This document shows, piece by piece, positions 48,962-60,996 of a stretch of DNA of 64,000 nt. The stretch lies in NCBI GenBank assembly GCA_916700875.1, contig CAKAKS010000062.1, forward strand, positions 15,231,460 to 15,295,459, read 5' to 3'. Every line of letters starts with the position of its first letter. Positions within the stretch are counted from its first letter, which is position 1. Position numbers and translations under genes: made by a program. The notes under the pieces were generated by a model. The model was not told the origin of the DNA, did no database searches, and worked only from the letters and a program-made list of their open reading frames with translations. Source of the stretch: Sebastes aleutianus. Its lineage: Eukaryota > Chordata > Actinopteri > Perciformes > Sebastidae.

Positions 48962-51300
48962 GCCCCCCCAGAAACCCCAAAACCACCACACCCACCCTAC
49001 TCCCACAACCCACCTCTCCTCCAGTTTGAAGGACAATGTGTCTCTTTTGGTGGCACTGCCCCCTCTTCCTCCTCCTCAACCAACACACACCTGTATGATT
49101 CTGGTATTATAACTGTCATTTTGATTCTATCATAAACTTCAATTTGTCTGTTCCTTCTTTTATTTTCTGTACACATTGTTCGACTAAATATATATACATA
49201 GATACATATATGTATTTACACACGCATACTTCCCACTTTAACGTACTGTGAGGAGTTATGAGCCAATCCACCAGCTGAGTCCCCCCCACCCCCGCTACCT
49301 TCCACTTTAGAGAAATGATGCCATGCTGTTTGTTGTTCACTTTCATACCAATTTTATACGTGAGATCAGGACTAAAAAACTGTTTCCTGTTTCCCTTTTT
49401 TCTTCTTCTTCTTCTTCTTCTGTGTTTATAACATGTGACGTGTCCGAGAGCCTGCGTTCACCCCACACAATCTTGTGTAAGAGTTTGTTTTTTTTCCCAT
49501 CAGCAACATTATCTTCTTTTTGAAAACTCTTTTCTTTATTGTATTTTTAGTTGTTTAACCTCCAAACACAACTCCAGCTTCTCTAACTCGCTTTTTTTAA
49601 CGTTCAGATAGCACATAAAAAAAAAAGTTTTTCCTGTGCAATCGTGACGTTTTTGTTTTTTTTCTTCATGACCCGGACACTGAGCAATAATTCCTGTCCA
49701 GAACTAAACTGACATGACTACCTACATGTTCTTCACCCCTCCCTGCCCCCCCTCCACCCCCGCATCGCATTTTAACTAACTTTATATATAACCTCTGCAC
49801 TAATGCGTGTCTCACAATCTGATCCGGTGCAATGTTTCCACTCTCTCAAAAAATTTCCTCCGCCTCATATTTATCAACCTTTTATTTCTCAGATGGAAAG
49901 ATTGTTGTTTTTTTTTTATATAAATATATATATGTATTCTGTTGATATAATTGTTAGTATTAATACTACTTGTCGTTTAGCCTCCTCCTTATTTTCAGAT
50001 TCAAGCATGATTTTTCTTTCTTTTTTTGCAAAAGTTGTTGATAATTATTTTCTGCTTCTGTTAAACTTAGCATGATTTAAATATGAGTGTTTTTATTTTA
50101 GAAATCAATACAGATGTCTGTAGTCTTCTCATTGTAGCTCTATGTCTGCCCTCTTTTTTTCAAAGATGGCTGAATGAATGTAAAAGATGTTGACAAAAAA
50201 AAAACGTTGGATGGTGTTGTCCAATACTGTGGTTAACCCAATCAATTTGTTTACTGCAGACCAAACGATTCACAACAGAGATGATATATTGGTTACAAGA
50301 GATATGTTTATATAAACCTATTCTATAAGTTGTTCTTTTTGTACAGTATTTTTCCTATACATTACTGAACTATGTATTTTAAAAAGCACAACAGATCCAG
50401 AATATTATTAAAGAATACAAATATATAACTCAAAGACAAATGCATATAGTGGTATTTTGATATTCTATATTCGCTAGGATGTGGTAGTTTTACAGAGATT
50501 TGTGGATATTCAGCAGCACCCAAACCTCCTGGGCATTATTATTACCATTATCACTATGAATATTATTATTATTATGACAACACTCCTGCTTGTGTTGGCG
50601 CCACCTTTAGGCTCCCATATCATATAAATCCCATTGAACTCTGAGGAAGAAGTCCGGAAGAGAGAATGTACAGTTAGGCACTTTTTAAAATCCATCAAAT
50701 CCGACAAGAAAACGAACGTTTGATCATCATGTTTAATGTTGTGAACTTCCCCCGACATTTGAGTCGTCCACACTTTTCTTTCTTACAATGGTGAATATTC
50801 TTAATTTTTCAAGGCTTTTTATTTTTAAACCGCGCAGCTTGTGAGTCGTTACTTTCTGATCTGATTTGACGGGTTGAAGTTACTATGAAGGAAGGGAAAT
50901 CTATAGCTGGTTACTGCTCTGTGTGTGATTGGTTCCTTCAGTAAATGCAGTTTAGCGTGTCCCTGAACCTGAGTGATGGACACTGGGAAGCTTTCTTTAT
51001 TTTTTCTTAAATAAAGGCTTTTACAGTGGAGTTTCCCCCCAAAACGTTAGTTGTGTTGTAGTGTAGAGCTGCATGCTGCTTTTTGCCAATCAGTCCAAGA
51101 CAAGGATGCGATGATTCATGTTTTTGAGGGCTGATATTGACATTTCTGATTTTTTGTATGGAAGTCCAGGGCTGCAAATATTAAAATGAAATCCTCCAAA
51201 GAAATTGTTTGACATTTTGGGATATTTTTATTCTATTATTCGCTATGTTGCTGACTGTTGACTGTGCTGATGAGAAGATTATAACCATTCTCATGTGCAT

Positions 51301-51651
51301 TAGGGGTGTCACGATATACCGGTATTGATGATAACCGTGATATTTAGAAATGAAATGATAATAATACACATTTGATAATATTGTGCAAATAATACAGCAC
51401 CTCTTAAATCATTTTATATATACAGTTATGGTTACATACACCTCCCTACACTCATATTTTGAGTGTAATTCATTTACCAAAAAAGAAACAAAACACACAA
51501 TAAACTAAGTTAAAGATGAATTTGACTGATAGCATTATCTTTTTTTTTTTTTTTTCTACAGATTTTCTATAGATATTGTGATAATATCGTTAGCGTGAAT
51601 TCTTTTGGCCACGATTATCGTGTAAAAAAATCTGCTATCGTGACAGTCCTA
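51301..51651. mobile_element. hAT-like MITE in predicted hlf 3'UTR
   Basis: Left end TAGGGGTGTCACGATA; right end, reversed, TAGGACTGTCACGATA: 14 of 16 bases match. The internal segment TAATACAGCACCTCTTAAAT and its continuation matches 14335-14620. No clear target duplication is seen. The element lies between the two candidate hlf poly(A) signals. Confidence 0.7.
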
Positions 51652-52764
51652 GTTTATATTAATATGAAGTTACAGTTAGCAGCCGATTAGCTTAGCTTAG
51701 CACAAAGACTTTAACCGGAGGGAAACTGCTCCGACAGATTTTTCAAAAGAGGTATAATAAAAAGAAAATATGTTTTTATTTATCAGAAATAAGCTTAAAA
51801 ACAGGACAAATCAAATGTAAAAACATGGTTTGTAATTTAATCATCAGTTTTTTTTTTTTTTTTATTTCACATTCAATGTTAGATTAAAAAAAAACATACT
51901 TTTTCACATATATAATACACACACAAACATCAAATTAAATTTAAATTTGTGCAAATAACTTTAATAGTGGCATCCCTGGACTTCCATATTTTTGTGCCGA
52001 CACCTTTGAATTTTGAGGCATCAGTATTTAGTTCTTTTCAGGGTGAATTTAAAAACCTTACAACCCAAACGAAAGCCAATATCGGCCCAATAAAACTGGT
52101 CAGATCCCAGTCCAGACTTGGTTGAACATTATTGATCTAATCCAAAGGTGTGTGCGAGATGGAAAATGGTTCTTTTCTAACCAACAAACTATCGTCTTAG
52201 TGTTCTTGCGCACAGACGAGTGTGAGCAGGGTTCGTAGAGACGACTGGAACGATGCCTCCTGAATCTGTGGAGCATCTTTTTAAGAAATCTTATAGAAAT
52301 ATATATATAAATATATAGGAACAAGCCAATAATTAATCCATGTGTATCCCAAAAGTACCTCACTGTCGAGTGATTTCACTACCTCACCCGGAAACGTTAA
52401 CCATAATTCTGAGTCTATTCCAGTGCCTTGAATACACTGACTGTTCCCCAGTCTCTCAGCAATGTAAACTTCTAATCACAGCACCAATCAGATAGCTTCA
52501 GATCTGCACTGAAGGGCTTCTTAGTGCATCAAAAAAATCTATATATTATATACACCGACAAACTCTGTTCATTTCTTATTTTGGACATTGCAACAGACTT
52601 GTAACCATTGTATTCATGGCAACAACAACGGACTGTTTCAGAGTGTATAAAAATGCAACACAGAGATGTATTCGGTCTTGATTGTCATGGAATGGATGCA
52701 TGACATTTTATGTGTGCTTTTCAGCCCTTAGCCTCTCCGTCTCTCTGTAATTTGTAGTGTCTAT

Positions 52765-52770
52765 AATAAA
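52765..52770 (+). terminator. Likely distal poly(A) signal of hlf
   Basis: AATAAA with a GT-rich element 20-35 bp downstream. It is the last good plus-strand hexamer before the opposing mmd 3' end. An earlier AATAAA is at 51010-51015. Confidence 0.5.
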
Positions 52771-54649
52771 AATCCCAATTCTTTTCCGCCGTGTGTCATT
52801 TCTCTGCTCATCCATGCAGGTTTTTAATAAATTACAACATGATGGAAAGCCTAATTATCACTAGAGCTGGCTATCTCTTTGAGTATCGACCAACATGTGT
52901 CCGTAGCACCGAGTATTATTCAAACTTGGCAGTATTCTAATCTAGTTTCAGATATTTCATAATCTAAATGGAGACATTTCGCAAATTTGTGACTTTGTTT
53001 CATATAGGCAACCTTTTTGTACGGCGTCTTTGTGAATTTGAGTAGGTTTTGGTAAATAAAAATAGAGATCTGTATTATAAAATAACAAGACATAGTATTT
53101 CTTAAAAAAGTTTAATTTTTATATTTAAATCAAAACCTGGTAATAATTTGGCGACGCAACTGAAACATTTTAGGGCTTGTACCCACTGAATTGTGTCTCT
53201 AGCACTAAATATGAAAAACTGCCAAATACTGAATATTGGCATTAAATACTTAGTCTGGTTTACTTCTAATTCGATCAGTTATTTACTGATTTATTTTAGA
53301 TTATTCACATTAAGTTGTTGTATGACTGCTTTGTGTTTAAAAAAAACAAATTTGTTAGAGAAATTTGGCTTATTGTGGCATTTTTTATGTTTATACTATT
53401 CAAGCTAAAGTATTGTTTTGGTATACCGAAACTCAGGCATCATAAAAGTTAAAGGTATATTTATAAAGAAGCTTGAACCTCAGAATCAAAAAGGGTTGAG
53501 TACTGAAAGCTGGCATTGAATGCTTAGTCAGATTTACTCCTTCTATATTTGCAGATTTAAAAGTCTTACTGGGACATAAGGCCTTTTCAGGAAAAATAGA
53601 AACCTTCAAGACAATTTAATAAAGGTTCAAATAAAACTTTTGCAGACCTCCAAACTAACAGGATCCACCGTAAAATATCCCTCTGAGTCTGAAAGTGAGA
53701 TGAGGGTGGCGGATGCCTTTTAATCAATGTTTCCATCATCAGTCCTTTAAAATAATATTTTTAAGATTTTCATTTAAATAAATGTCTGTTATCTATCGCC
53801 GAATGAGGTAACACAGTGACTGAGCCTACAGCCCACTGATGAGAGCCCTTACATTTGCAGTAGTACAAACTGGGTGTGTGTGGCGACATTCCCAACAGAA
53901 AAGGCGACACTTTCTTTTTCCTTTTCGTACAAACTACAGCCGTTACAAAAGTATGTGCATGCAGTATGCATACAATTGGACATATTACTTCGTCTTGACA
54001 TTGTGCCTTGAATTGTGAACATGAGCCTTGATTCTCTTGCTCATATATCCGCTGCGCATGCAGAGGATTGTGTGTCAGAATAGCCAGAAAAGCATGCTGG
54101 CTCGCATTTTTGCAAAATGCGACCGGATGTAGTAGGACATCCTGGTATTATTGGTATACTGTATTTGATATTGTATGTATTGGGACATACTAAATCGTTT
54201 TCTGGCATACTAAATAGTATGGCAGTGTGGGTACTGCAATGCACAGTACAAAGCCTCTGAACACCCACACAGGTGTTTTAAATTAATCTTGTATATACAC
54301 AAGACTTGACAGTTGACAGTGAAAGTCAGATATTGTATTGGCGCTGGTATTGAAAGAGGTTTACCTTTACTGAGCTCTAATCATCAGTTCCTCCCATCCA
54401 TTCTTATGACTTTTTGGTACATGTGTCTCCTGTTTTTGTCAGAGTTTTAAAGCCAGGCTGTGACAAAATTATCTGTCCAAATTTCTTTTAAAATCCTGTC
54501 CGAAACAGTGCACAAAGGGTTCTAGTTTCTTCTTTGTCCCTGCAGGAAATGATTGTATCTGATGATGAGTGCCCACTGACAAAAACCAGACAGTGAATGC
54601 AAACTGAATTTATAAAGAATGAGGCTCTGGTCTGGAGAATTATCACTTT

Positions 54650-54655
54650 TTTATT
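54650..54655 (-). terminator. Likely poly(A) signal of mmd
   Basis: AATAAA on the minus strand, about 1.6 kb after the mmd stop. It lies 1.9 kb from the predicted hlf end, facing it. Confidence 0.45.
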
Positions 54656-55513
54656 GTCACATTAGAAAGGTGATATCCAGTATAGTGGAGGAGCATTCAT
54701 GTATATATGCAGCAGCACCATTAACAGCCAATGGAACAGACAAGAAGCAGCAGTTTTGTTTCCCCCTGCAAAAGGCCAGGATCATGTAATCAACGGAACA
54801 AACGACAGAATATACAAACATTACAAAACACAGTGGTTAAGGAAGTCATTTTTTTCAACGAGAGCCACAAGTTAAGAGATACGCAATCATTCAGTTCCAA
54901 ACATCACTAAGAGGAACACATGTTAGGAGCCATGAAGCAAATTTACAAAAACCAACAGCAGGAGACAAAAACATGACCATGAGGTTTCCTCCACGGATCA
55001 GAACACAGACAGGAAACAGTTTGTCCTAGTGGTGCAAATCAAAAAACAGAGAGAGAGAATCAGTGGAAATGTAATACTGGACTACAGTACAACGGTCGTG
55101 CAAAACACACTCTACAGCACACTGTTCACATTAATAAGAAAGTGGAAAAAGTTCTCTCGTCGTGTTACCTGAACTGATTTTCTCTCATCGTTTTGGCTCA
55201 TTTAACAAAATCCCACCTCGACCCTGAAATGCTGTTAATCGCCTTTCTTACAGCAGCCCGCCAGCAGGGGGCGCTAAATACTTACAGGAGAAACTGTGGA
55301 TCCCTGAAAACAGAGGACTGCATTTGGATACTGGTCCGAAAAATACATGAATTGGTCACATGAGTGTGTGATGTGGATCACATGGGTTTACAATGTAAAT
55401 CACTGTAAAAAGAAAATGGGGAAAACAAATGACCAAACTCCCGTTGAGTTTTTTTTTGTCATTTCTTTCCTTCCTAACCGACTTGGAAACACTTCAAATC
55501 TTTAACTACTGAC

Positions 55514-55789
55514 GAGGGCTGGGTATAAAGCCTCAGTACGTTTTCGTACAGAGTATGAAACGTTGGCATCAAATATCTGGTCAGATTTGTACTCTACTTC
55601 TTCTTTGATCAGATAGTTCCTGATTTAAATCTAATTTTCTCCAAAGTTCTTGTATCACTGTTTACGTTTAAGATCTTTGGTTTTCTTTTAAATTGTTTTT
55701 TTAGAGATATGTGTTTATATTTCTCAAAAAGCAAAGTATCGAAAAAAGTATAGAAAAAAGTATAAATGTGGTATTGATACCCAGCCCTG
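55514..55789. mobile_element. 276-bp hAT-like MITE in mmd 3'UTR
   Basis: Ends AGGGCTGGGTAT and ATACCCAGCCCT form a 12-bp perfect terminal inverted repeat, extended by one mismatched base. Flanks are CTACTGAC (55506-55513) and CTACTGAT (55790-55797), an 8-bp target duplication with one change, as expected for hAT. No coding capacity. Degenerate relatives lie near 52860-53560 and 58860-58940. Confidence 0.8.
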
Positions 55790-56235
55790 CTACTGATAAG
55801 AGCTGATTTTTAGCACCTCACTCAATATCCCCAGTGTTCGGAATGGATGAAATACCACGTTTTGACACCCAAAATGACCCCTATGTGGAATGTGACTCAC
55901 TTCAAGTGATACAAAAAGACTCCTATCAAATTTCTCAAAGACTCATGAATGTGCCAGGGTTCATTGTAAAAAGTCTAAATTCCCTCCCCTCGCTGTCAAG
56001 TTTGTTTTTTCTTAGACTGATATCGTACAAAACAGCTTAGAAAGTAGCTTTTTGCTCGTTATGGAGACGCTGAAAAAAATCTGTTCTCCGCGTTAGAAAA
56101 CGGTAAACAATTCACGGTTTCGTAAACTTTTTACGGCTGTCGTCGTTGCAGCTTCAGCGGGCAGTTGAGGGAGTCCGTGTGCAGCACACACGGTGGAAGG
56201 TGGAGAGAACTGGCGTCCAGCACCCCCGGCTGTGG

Positions 56236-56439
56236 TCACGACTGGAGGAGGGCGTCTGCGCTGGGGGTCTTGTAGAGGTATTTCCAGATGGCGTAGTAGT
56301 GCACGGCCGCGGCCAGCGCCACGAACACGTGCCAGATGGCGTGGGCGAAGGGGATGACGCCGTCGCTCTTGAAGAAGAACACGCCGAGGCAGTAGATGAG
56401 TCCGCCGCAGGCCAGCTCCTGAAGGCCCTCTGTGTTGCT
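56236..56439 (-). CDS. mmd: mmd coding exon 7 (C-terminal)
   Basis: Starts after TTCCGCAG and encodes 67 residues plus a stop. SNTEGLQELACGGLIYCLGV is the sixth helix. FFFKSDGVIPFAHAIWHVFV carries the paired His of the last PAQR motif. The seventh helix is followed by YLYKTPSADALLQS. The final nine residues differ from the mammalian end, while everything before is closely conserved. Confidence 0.95.
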   Translation of the reverse strand, partial: SNTEGLQELACGGLIYCLGVFFFKSDGVIPFAHAIWHVFVALAAAVHYYAIWKYLYKTPSADALLQS

Positions 56440-59400
56440 CTGCGGAACGCACAAAACAAAGGAAAGGAAATAAATGAGCAGACTGCGGATTGAGTGTGTT
56501 CACATGGTTAAAAAAATAGACTTGAATGGTTTTACTACAACCTTTTCTTTACTTGAAACTATGTTTCATTTATTCTGCTGGGAAGTGGTGTTAAACAGTG
56601 TGCAAGTTAATACTGTATAGAAATAATGTGTATTAAAGAGAGCGGAGGATTCAGTTTGATTCCCTCTAAGGATGTGCAATAAATCTATTTCTGTGTAAAG
56701 TAAATGCCAAATGAGTAGAGCGTTAACATTAGAACATATTGTGGTGGGATATAAAAGTGATATATTCAATGAAACCACAAGAGGGCAGCAGAAACTAAAG
56801 AGATTTAAATGTTGAAGCTTGTTTATCACGGAGTACAATTCCTTCAAAACCCTCATAGAACCAATATTTACACAACCCCAAAAATGCTACAGATTTAGAG
56901 CCACGATGACAATTTTTGCATGCGTAGATCACTTTCTGATATGGATCCCAAAAGTTTATTAATAAAACTGATGAATTAAACTAATCTTCATTCTGCTGTG
57001 AAACAAGAAGAGGAAGTAAAACACATTTTTCAAAAATATTACCATTGATGTCACGACTGACGCGGGGAAAAATCCCATCATCAAGTAGAAGGCCAGCTCA
57101 ACAACTTTATACCTGTAAAGACAAAAAAACATGTTCACCGACCTGATCAGTGTGATGCAAATTCAAGCACATTTCAGGCACGGGCAAGAGAGGAGGGAGG
57201 AGGAGGAGGAGTTGTTTACCAAAACTGGAGAGCAACAAATCTTTATGTAAGTTTGAAAAAAAATATCTGATATTATCTGTTAAGCCTGAGCCACAAATAT
57301 AGACTCTCTATTTTGAAGACTTTTTCCTTTCACTGGCTGCCAAATCATGTTGTGACAACCTCGTGCTCGGGCCAACGCTCAGGGTGTTAACACTCACTCA
57401 GTAAGGGCTCAAGATAAAACTTGCCTGTCTTAAAACTTCCACTTATCTACTGATTCAAAGCAGACCAGAACTTCACATATGACTTTAGACTAAACCTCAC
57501 ATAAGATAGGTGTGCCACAAATTACAACTTTTTAAAAGAGTAGTTTGGTAGACCACACCAATTTTCTACTAATGTTTATTTTTGTATTTACATTGTAAAT
57601 CTTTTTAAAGCTATTTGCTTTGCTTTATTCCGTTTGTTGCTGTTGTAGCTTCTGGGTTATAGGACTGCAACTAACTTTGTTTTTTCATTATGGATTAATC
57701 TGTTGATTATTCTCTCAATTAATCAATTCATCTGTTTGATCTATAAAATGCCAGAAAATAGTGAAAATATGATAAATATTCCAAAAACCCATAGATACTA
57801 AATTTAAGGGCAAAAACATCGTTTTACATGCTCTGGTCATTTTTGACATTTTGGGCTATTTTGCTTCCATAACATGTCTTCTGATGATTAATGGAAAGAA
57901 AACATCCAAAATACACATTTAGGTGTTTATTTTACTACTTTCGTCTATTTGTGTCTGTAGATTTCTCCTAAATTCACCAAAAGTTAGCATTAGATAATAC
58001 CTCATTGAATACGAGTGAAATGTGAAAACCCAATGTTCACATTTCTGTTCTGTAAATTAATGCAAAATTAGCACATATTTGATAAGATAATTCCTCATTT
58101 GGTTTTAAACATACATTTTCAGAAAACTTGTAATACAAAGGAGTTAAGAAAAGTAGCAAATATTCACATCGGAGGAGCTAGAACCTGTGAATTTTTTGAC
58201 AATTTCTCTTGAAAAGGGATTAATCGTTTTTTTATTTGTTTACTAAAATGTAAACATCAAACAACAAAAATTATGTTTAAAATATGTTTCATTGGATTGT
58301 CTGATGAACATTTTTACATATGGGTTGCTGCAGTTACAAGATAGTCAAGATTCACTGACAGTTCCTAACAGATGTATGATTGCGGCGTCTAAATTCATAA
58401 TATCACATACAAACTCACTTTTCATGATAGTTGAAGACATAAATGGTTCCAGCAGCAGCCATGAGCCACACAAACCAGCGCATGTGTGCTGCTAGAGGGC
58501 CCAGTTCACGCAGGTTCAACCTGAGGAGATACGAGAAAACAAAACATCTATATGAGGCCGCCTCTATTTATGACTCCAGACCCTCTGAGTGTTTACCGTC
58601 CTCTGTGTGACGCTCACCAAGGCGTGTAGGAGGCAGCAATGAAGAAGTAGATGACCACTCTGTCACACATGTGGAAACACTGTTCCATATTCCTGAAACA
58701 AACAAACAAACAGGTGATTTGATTAATCAAGGTCACAGATGCAAAGCAGGAACAGTATTTGCATATTCTTACAGGAACTGATATCATGTTTCCATAGAAG
58801 AGTCAATCTAAAATAAGCTTTTTGACTTGACATCATAAGAAAAGCACGGGTTGTTAATACTGTTTTGGTACTGTTCTTTCATCAAATAGTTCCTGATTTA
58901 AACAAAATATCTGCACACTTTGGTCTGCTTTGGTTTAGACAACATTTAACATTTGGGAAATTGATTTTCTTTTGTGCGTTTGTACAAGGTACTTTGGCAC
59001 TAATGTACAAAAGGTTATCAGTAAAAAGTCCACTATCATGAATGTGTGATAAAGCACTGCTTCTAACAACATTTAAACCAAAGTGAAAACACACATGATC
59101 TTTGTAGGAAACAGCAGAAATAAGCAAAAAGTGTTATTTTTCTCCACGGGGTTTCAGCCGCATGAAAGACCAAAAATATAGCAACAAATGATGACTTCAT
59201 TCAATGAACGCAGTAGGCAATAAAACAGAAAAGGTTTCACATGACACCACAGCAACAGCATGCCAAAAGCACAACACAGCCAAGATGAAAATATCTTGTC
59301 AACAGTGAGGTGTCAATGTGTTTTGTTGTTATTCTCCGATGGGACACCGATACTACTTCCAAAACTCTAAATTACAGATCACCATTGCTTTTTACTCTGA

Positions 59401-59924
59401 TTATTACAAAAGGAATGATTTTGTCCGTCGCTCTTTTGTCTGTGTCCCCCTGTCTTATATGTGTTTTTTTTACGACAGCTTGTGAACCGGTACATATCGG
59501 TTTTGGTTCTCTGCCAACATGGCGGATCGTCATGGCGCTGCTCCTCACCTCATGTGGCTCTTCTTCCAGGTGATGATATGAAACACAGTGGAGACCAGGA
59601 AGAGGGCGCACAGGCCCATGCCGTACACCCAGGCAGTGATGCGCTCCCAGCCGTTATCCGACATACGATGCAGCAACGCCATGCCCACGACGGCCGGCAC
59701 GATGAGGAACTGCAGAGATGGAATGACGCTGTTAAAACGATGTACAGATCTAGAGGCTTCTGTAATATTTCCAGAGCGATCATGAGGTTGAGCAACTCTG
59801 AATTTGAGATTAAGTTATTAACAAAATGATTAATTCACTCACTGCATGGGTGTAGCAGTTTGCAGCATGCTCATAGCAGGTGGGCTGGTAGCGGCAGTTA
59901 GCAGAGGCCCGTCTGTTCATAAAC
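56236..59924 (-). CDS. mmd: MMD / PAQR11, seven-helix PAQR-family membrane protein (6 of about 7 coding exons)
   Basis: The minus-strand join is 59924-59843, 59709-59549, 58692-58618, 58520-58419, 57112-57043 and 56439-56236. All visible introns are GT-AG and the frame stays continuous, giving 230 residues after a split Arg codon. Human MMD has 229 residues after the same point, so only about 9 N-terminal residues are missing. MMD (monocyte-to-macrophage differentiation-associated) is a PAQR family member of internal membranes linked to macrophage activation and signalling. The PAQR signatures are present: E-H-A-A-N-C-Y-T-H in the first visible exon, S-T-V-F-H in the second, H-M-C-D-R in the third, and H-A-I-W-H in the last. 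Seven hydrophobic segments can be counted. MMD2 is less likely because its diagnostic blocks differ and the gene sits beside hlf. Confidence 0.94.
57043..57112 (-). CDS. mmd: mmd coding exon 6
   Basis: 70 nt. It completes Lys and encodes YKVVELAFYLMMGFFPAS and VVTSM, the fifth helix. Acceptor TTTACAG, donor ATG/GTAATA, leaving in phase 0. Confidence 0.92.
57660..57860. mobile_element. hAT-like MITE fragment in mmd intron 6
   Basis: Begins TAGGACTGCAACTAAC and continues with ATTAATCTGTTGATTAT and ATAAAATGCCAGAAAATAG. This is the same family as the elements at 42603 and 44119, in opposite orientation, with the other end lost. Confidence 0.6.
58419..58520 (-). CDS. mmd: mmd coding exon 5
   Basis: 102 nt. 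It completes the Trp codon, then encodes LNLRELGPLAAHMR and WFVWLMAAAGTIYVFNYHE, plus two bases of a Lys codon. Contains the fourth helix. It follows exon 4 after an intron of only 97 bp. Donor AA/GTGAGT. Confidence 0.93.
58618..58692 (-). CDS. mmd: mmd coding exon 4
   Basis: 75 nt between acceptor TTTCAG and donor CCTTG/GTGAGC. It encodes NMEQCFHMCDRVVIYFFIAA, SYTP and part of a Trp codon. This covers the conserved HMCDR block and the third membrane helix. Confidence 0.93.
59549..59709 (-). CDS. mmd: mmd coding exon 3
   Basis: 161 nt, phase 0 in and phase 2 out. It encodes FLIVPAVVGMALLHRMSDNG (first membrane helix), WERITAWVYGMGLCALFLVS (second helix), then TVFHIITWKKSHM. The S-T-V-F-H motif of PAQR proteins is present. 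Donor ATGAG/GTGAGG. Confidence 0.94.
59843..59924 (-). CDS. mmd: mmd coding exon 2
   Basis: Acceptor TTTCAG and donor GCA/GTGAGT. The first base completes a split Arg codon; 27 codons follow, reading FMNRRASANCRYQPT, then CYEHAANCYTHA. The last block holds the E, N and H positions of the first PAQR motif. An in-frame ATG is the second full codon, so a shortened protein could start here if the upstream exon were skipped. Confidence 0.93.
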
Positions 59925-59989
59925 CTGAAACACACACAAACAAACAAAACAACAAATAAACAACTATGGAAGGCGGGTTCAGAACTGTG

Positions 59990-60373
59990 TAACTCCTATT
60001 AACATTTCATCCTGGTACATTGCCCTAACCAAACACAAAACAAAAGTCTCCCGCATAACTAATCAGGTCAGCAAAATAACTGGTTCACTCCTCTATCTGA
60101 ACTGTACGGCCGGACGCTACAAAGTCCCACTGGCACGGAAAAACATCTACAAAAAAACTTGTACTCCCTCAGCGATCATCACCCTGAATAAGTTCAAATA
60201 AGCTCTGTACCCTGACCAGTTAGCCCTGTCCTTATCAACCATAGTTTTAACAGTTTTAGTCCTATTTTACGTATGTGTGTGTTTTTAAATGTGTTTTAAT
60301 GTGCACTGTTTGTTTGATGTGAGCCCACTCAAAGAAGAATTTCTGTTGCTTTGTGACAGACAATGAAGTTTAT

Positions 60374-60413
<40 letters not shown>
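59990..60413 (+). mobile_element. LINE 3' end with C-terminal ORF2 remnant and (TATC)n tail
   Basis: The frame at 60115-60201 reads RYKVPLARKNIYKKTCTPSA then IITLNKFK and stop. This resembles the C-terminal end of fish non-LTR retrotransposon ORF2. A short 3'UTR follows and ends in a clean (TATC)n tail at 60374-60413, as LINE insertions do. 5'-truncated, inside mmd intron 1. Confidence 0.6.
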
Positions 60414-60691
60414 TTATTATGTGCCTTAAAGACTGTAAATTATAGTCTTTAAGGCACATTTTTAGATTATAATTTTCAGTCTTTAAGGCATATTTTTAGA
60501 TTATAATTTAGTCTTTAATGCACATTTTTAAATTATTATTAACACTCTTTAAGGCACATTTTTAGATTATAATTTACAGTCTTTAATGCCCATTTTTTGG
60601 TAATATGTACATATCATCTGTCACTTTATGTACATACAGTATATGTACACATCTGTCACTTTAAATATAAAGCTGCATAAAGTCAAATTCC

Positions 60692-60694
<3 letters not shown>

Positions 60695-60726
<32 letters not shown>
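60695..60726. repeat. (TA)n microsatellite
   Basis: Alternating TA of about 32 bases in mmd intron 1. Near-identical GGCACATTTTTAGATTATAA units between about 60450 and 60600 form a separate short tandem repeat just upstream. Confidence 0.85.
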
Positions 60727-60731
<5 letters not shown>

Positions 60732-60996
60732 TTTGCAAAATAAACCTGAATCTGATTTTAACCTGCTTGAGATATGACTTCACCAAACAAATAATACATT
60801 TAATAACATAATGTTAATAGCATTTTATACTTTATAATTACTCTTGTGTCGACAGACTATATTAAATGCATTTCATATAGTACAGGTTCTTATACTGGTT
60901 AACATTACATTTCTCATTTAATTCTGTGGTTTGGTGATTTAGTTAATTAAAAACTTAAACTTCCACAATTTCCAAGAGCCAAAGATGACAACTTAA

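Larger units (their letters stand above)
48962..52790 (+). other. hlf 3'UTR (predicted, with alternative poly(A) signals)
   Basis: After the TGA the sequence is AT-rich, U-rich and gene-free. AATAAA hexamers occur at 51010-51015 and 52765-52770. The second is followed by a GT-rich stretch (GCCGTGTGTC), as expected for a cleavage site. A long 3'UTR of several kilobases is usual for HLF. A 351-bp hAT-like MITE (51301-51651) lies between the two signals, so the longer transcript would carry it. The end is inferred. Confidence 0.55.
54640..56235 (-). other. mmd 3'UTR (predicted)
   Basis: Minus-strand sequence after the stop has no coding signal. A good AATAAA on the minus strand (TTTATT at 54650-54655) marks the likely end. 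A 276-bp hAT-like MITE (55514-55789) sits inside and would be transcribed. The end point is inferred. Confidence 0.5.

Noticed and set aside
48627..49088. Antisense frames over hlf exon 4
   Set aside because: Mirror of the GC-rich bZIP exon; no independent support.
56093..56503. Other frames over the last mmd exon, both strands
   Set aside because: Shadows of the conserved C-terminal exon.
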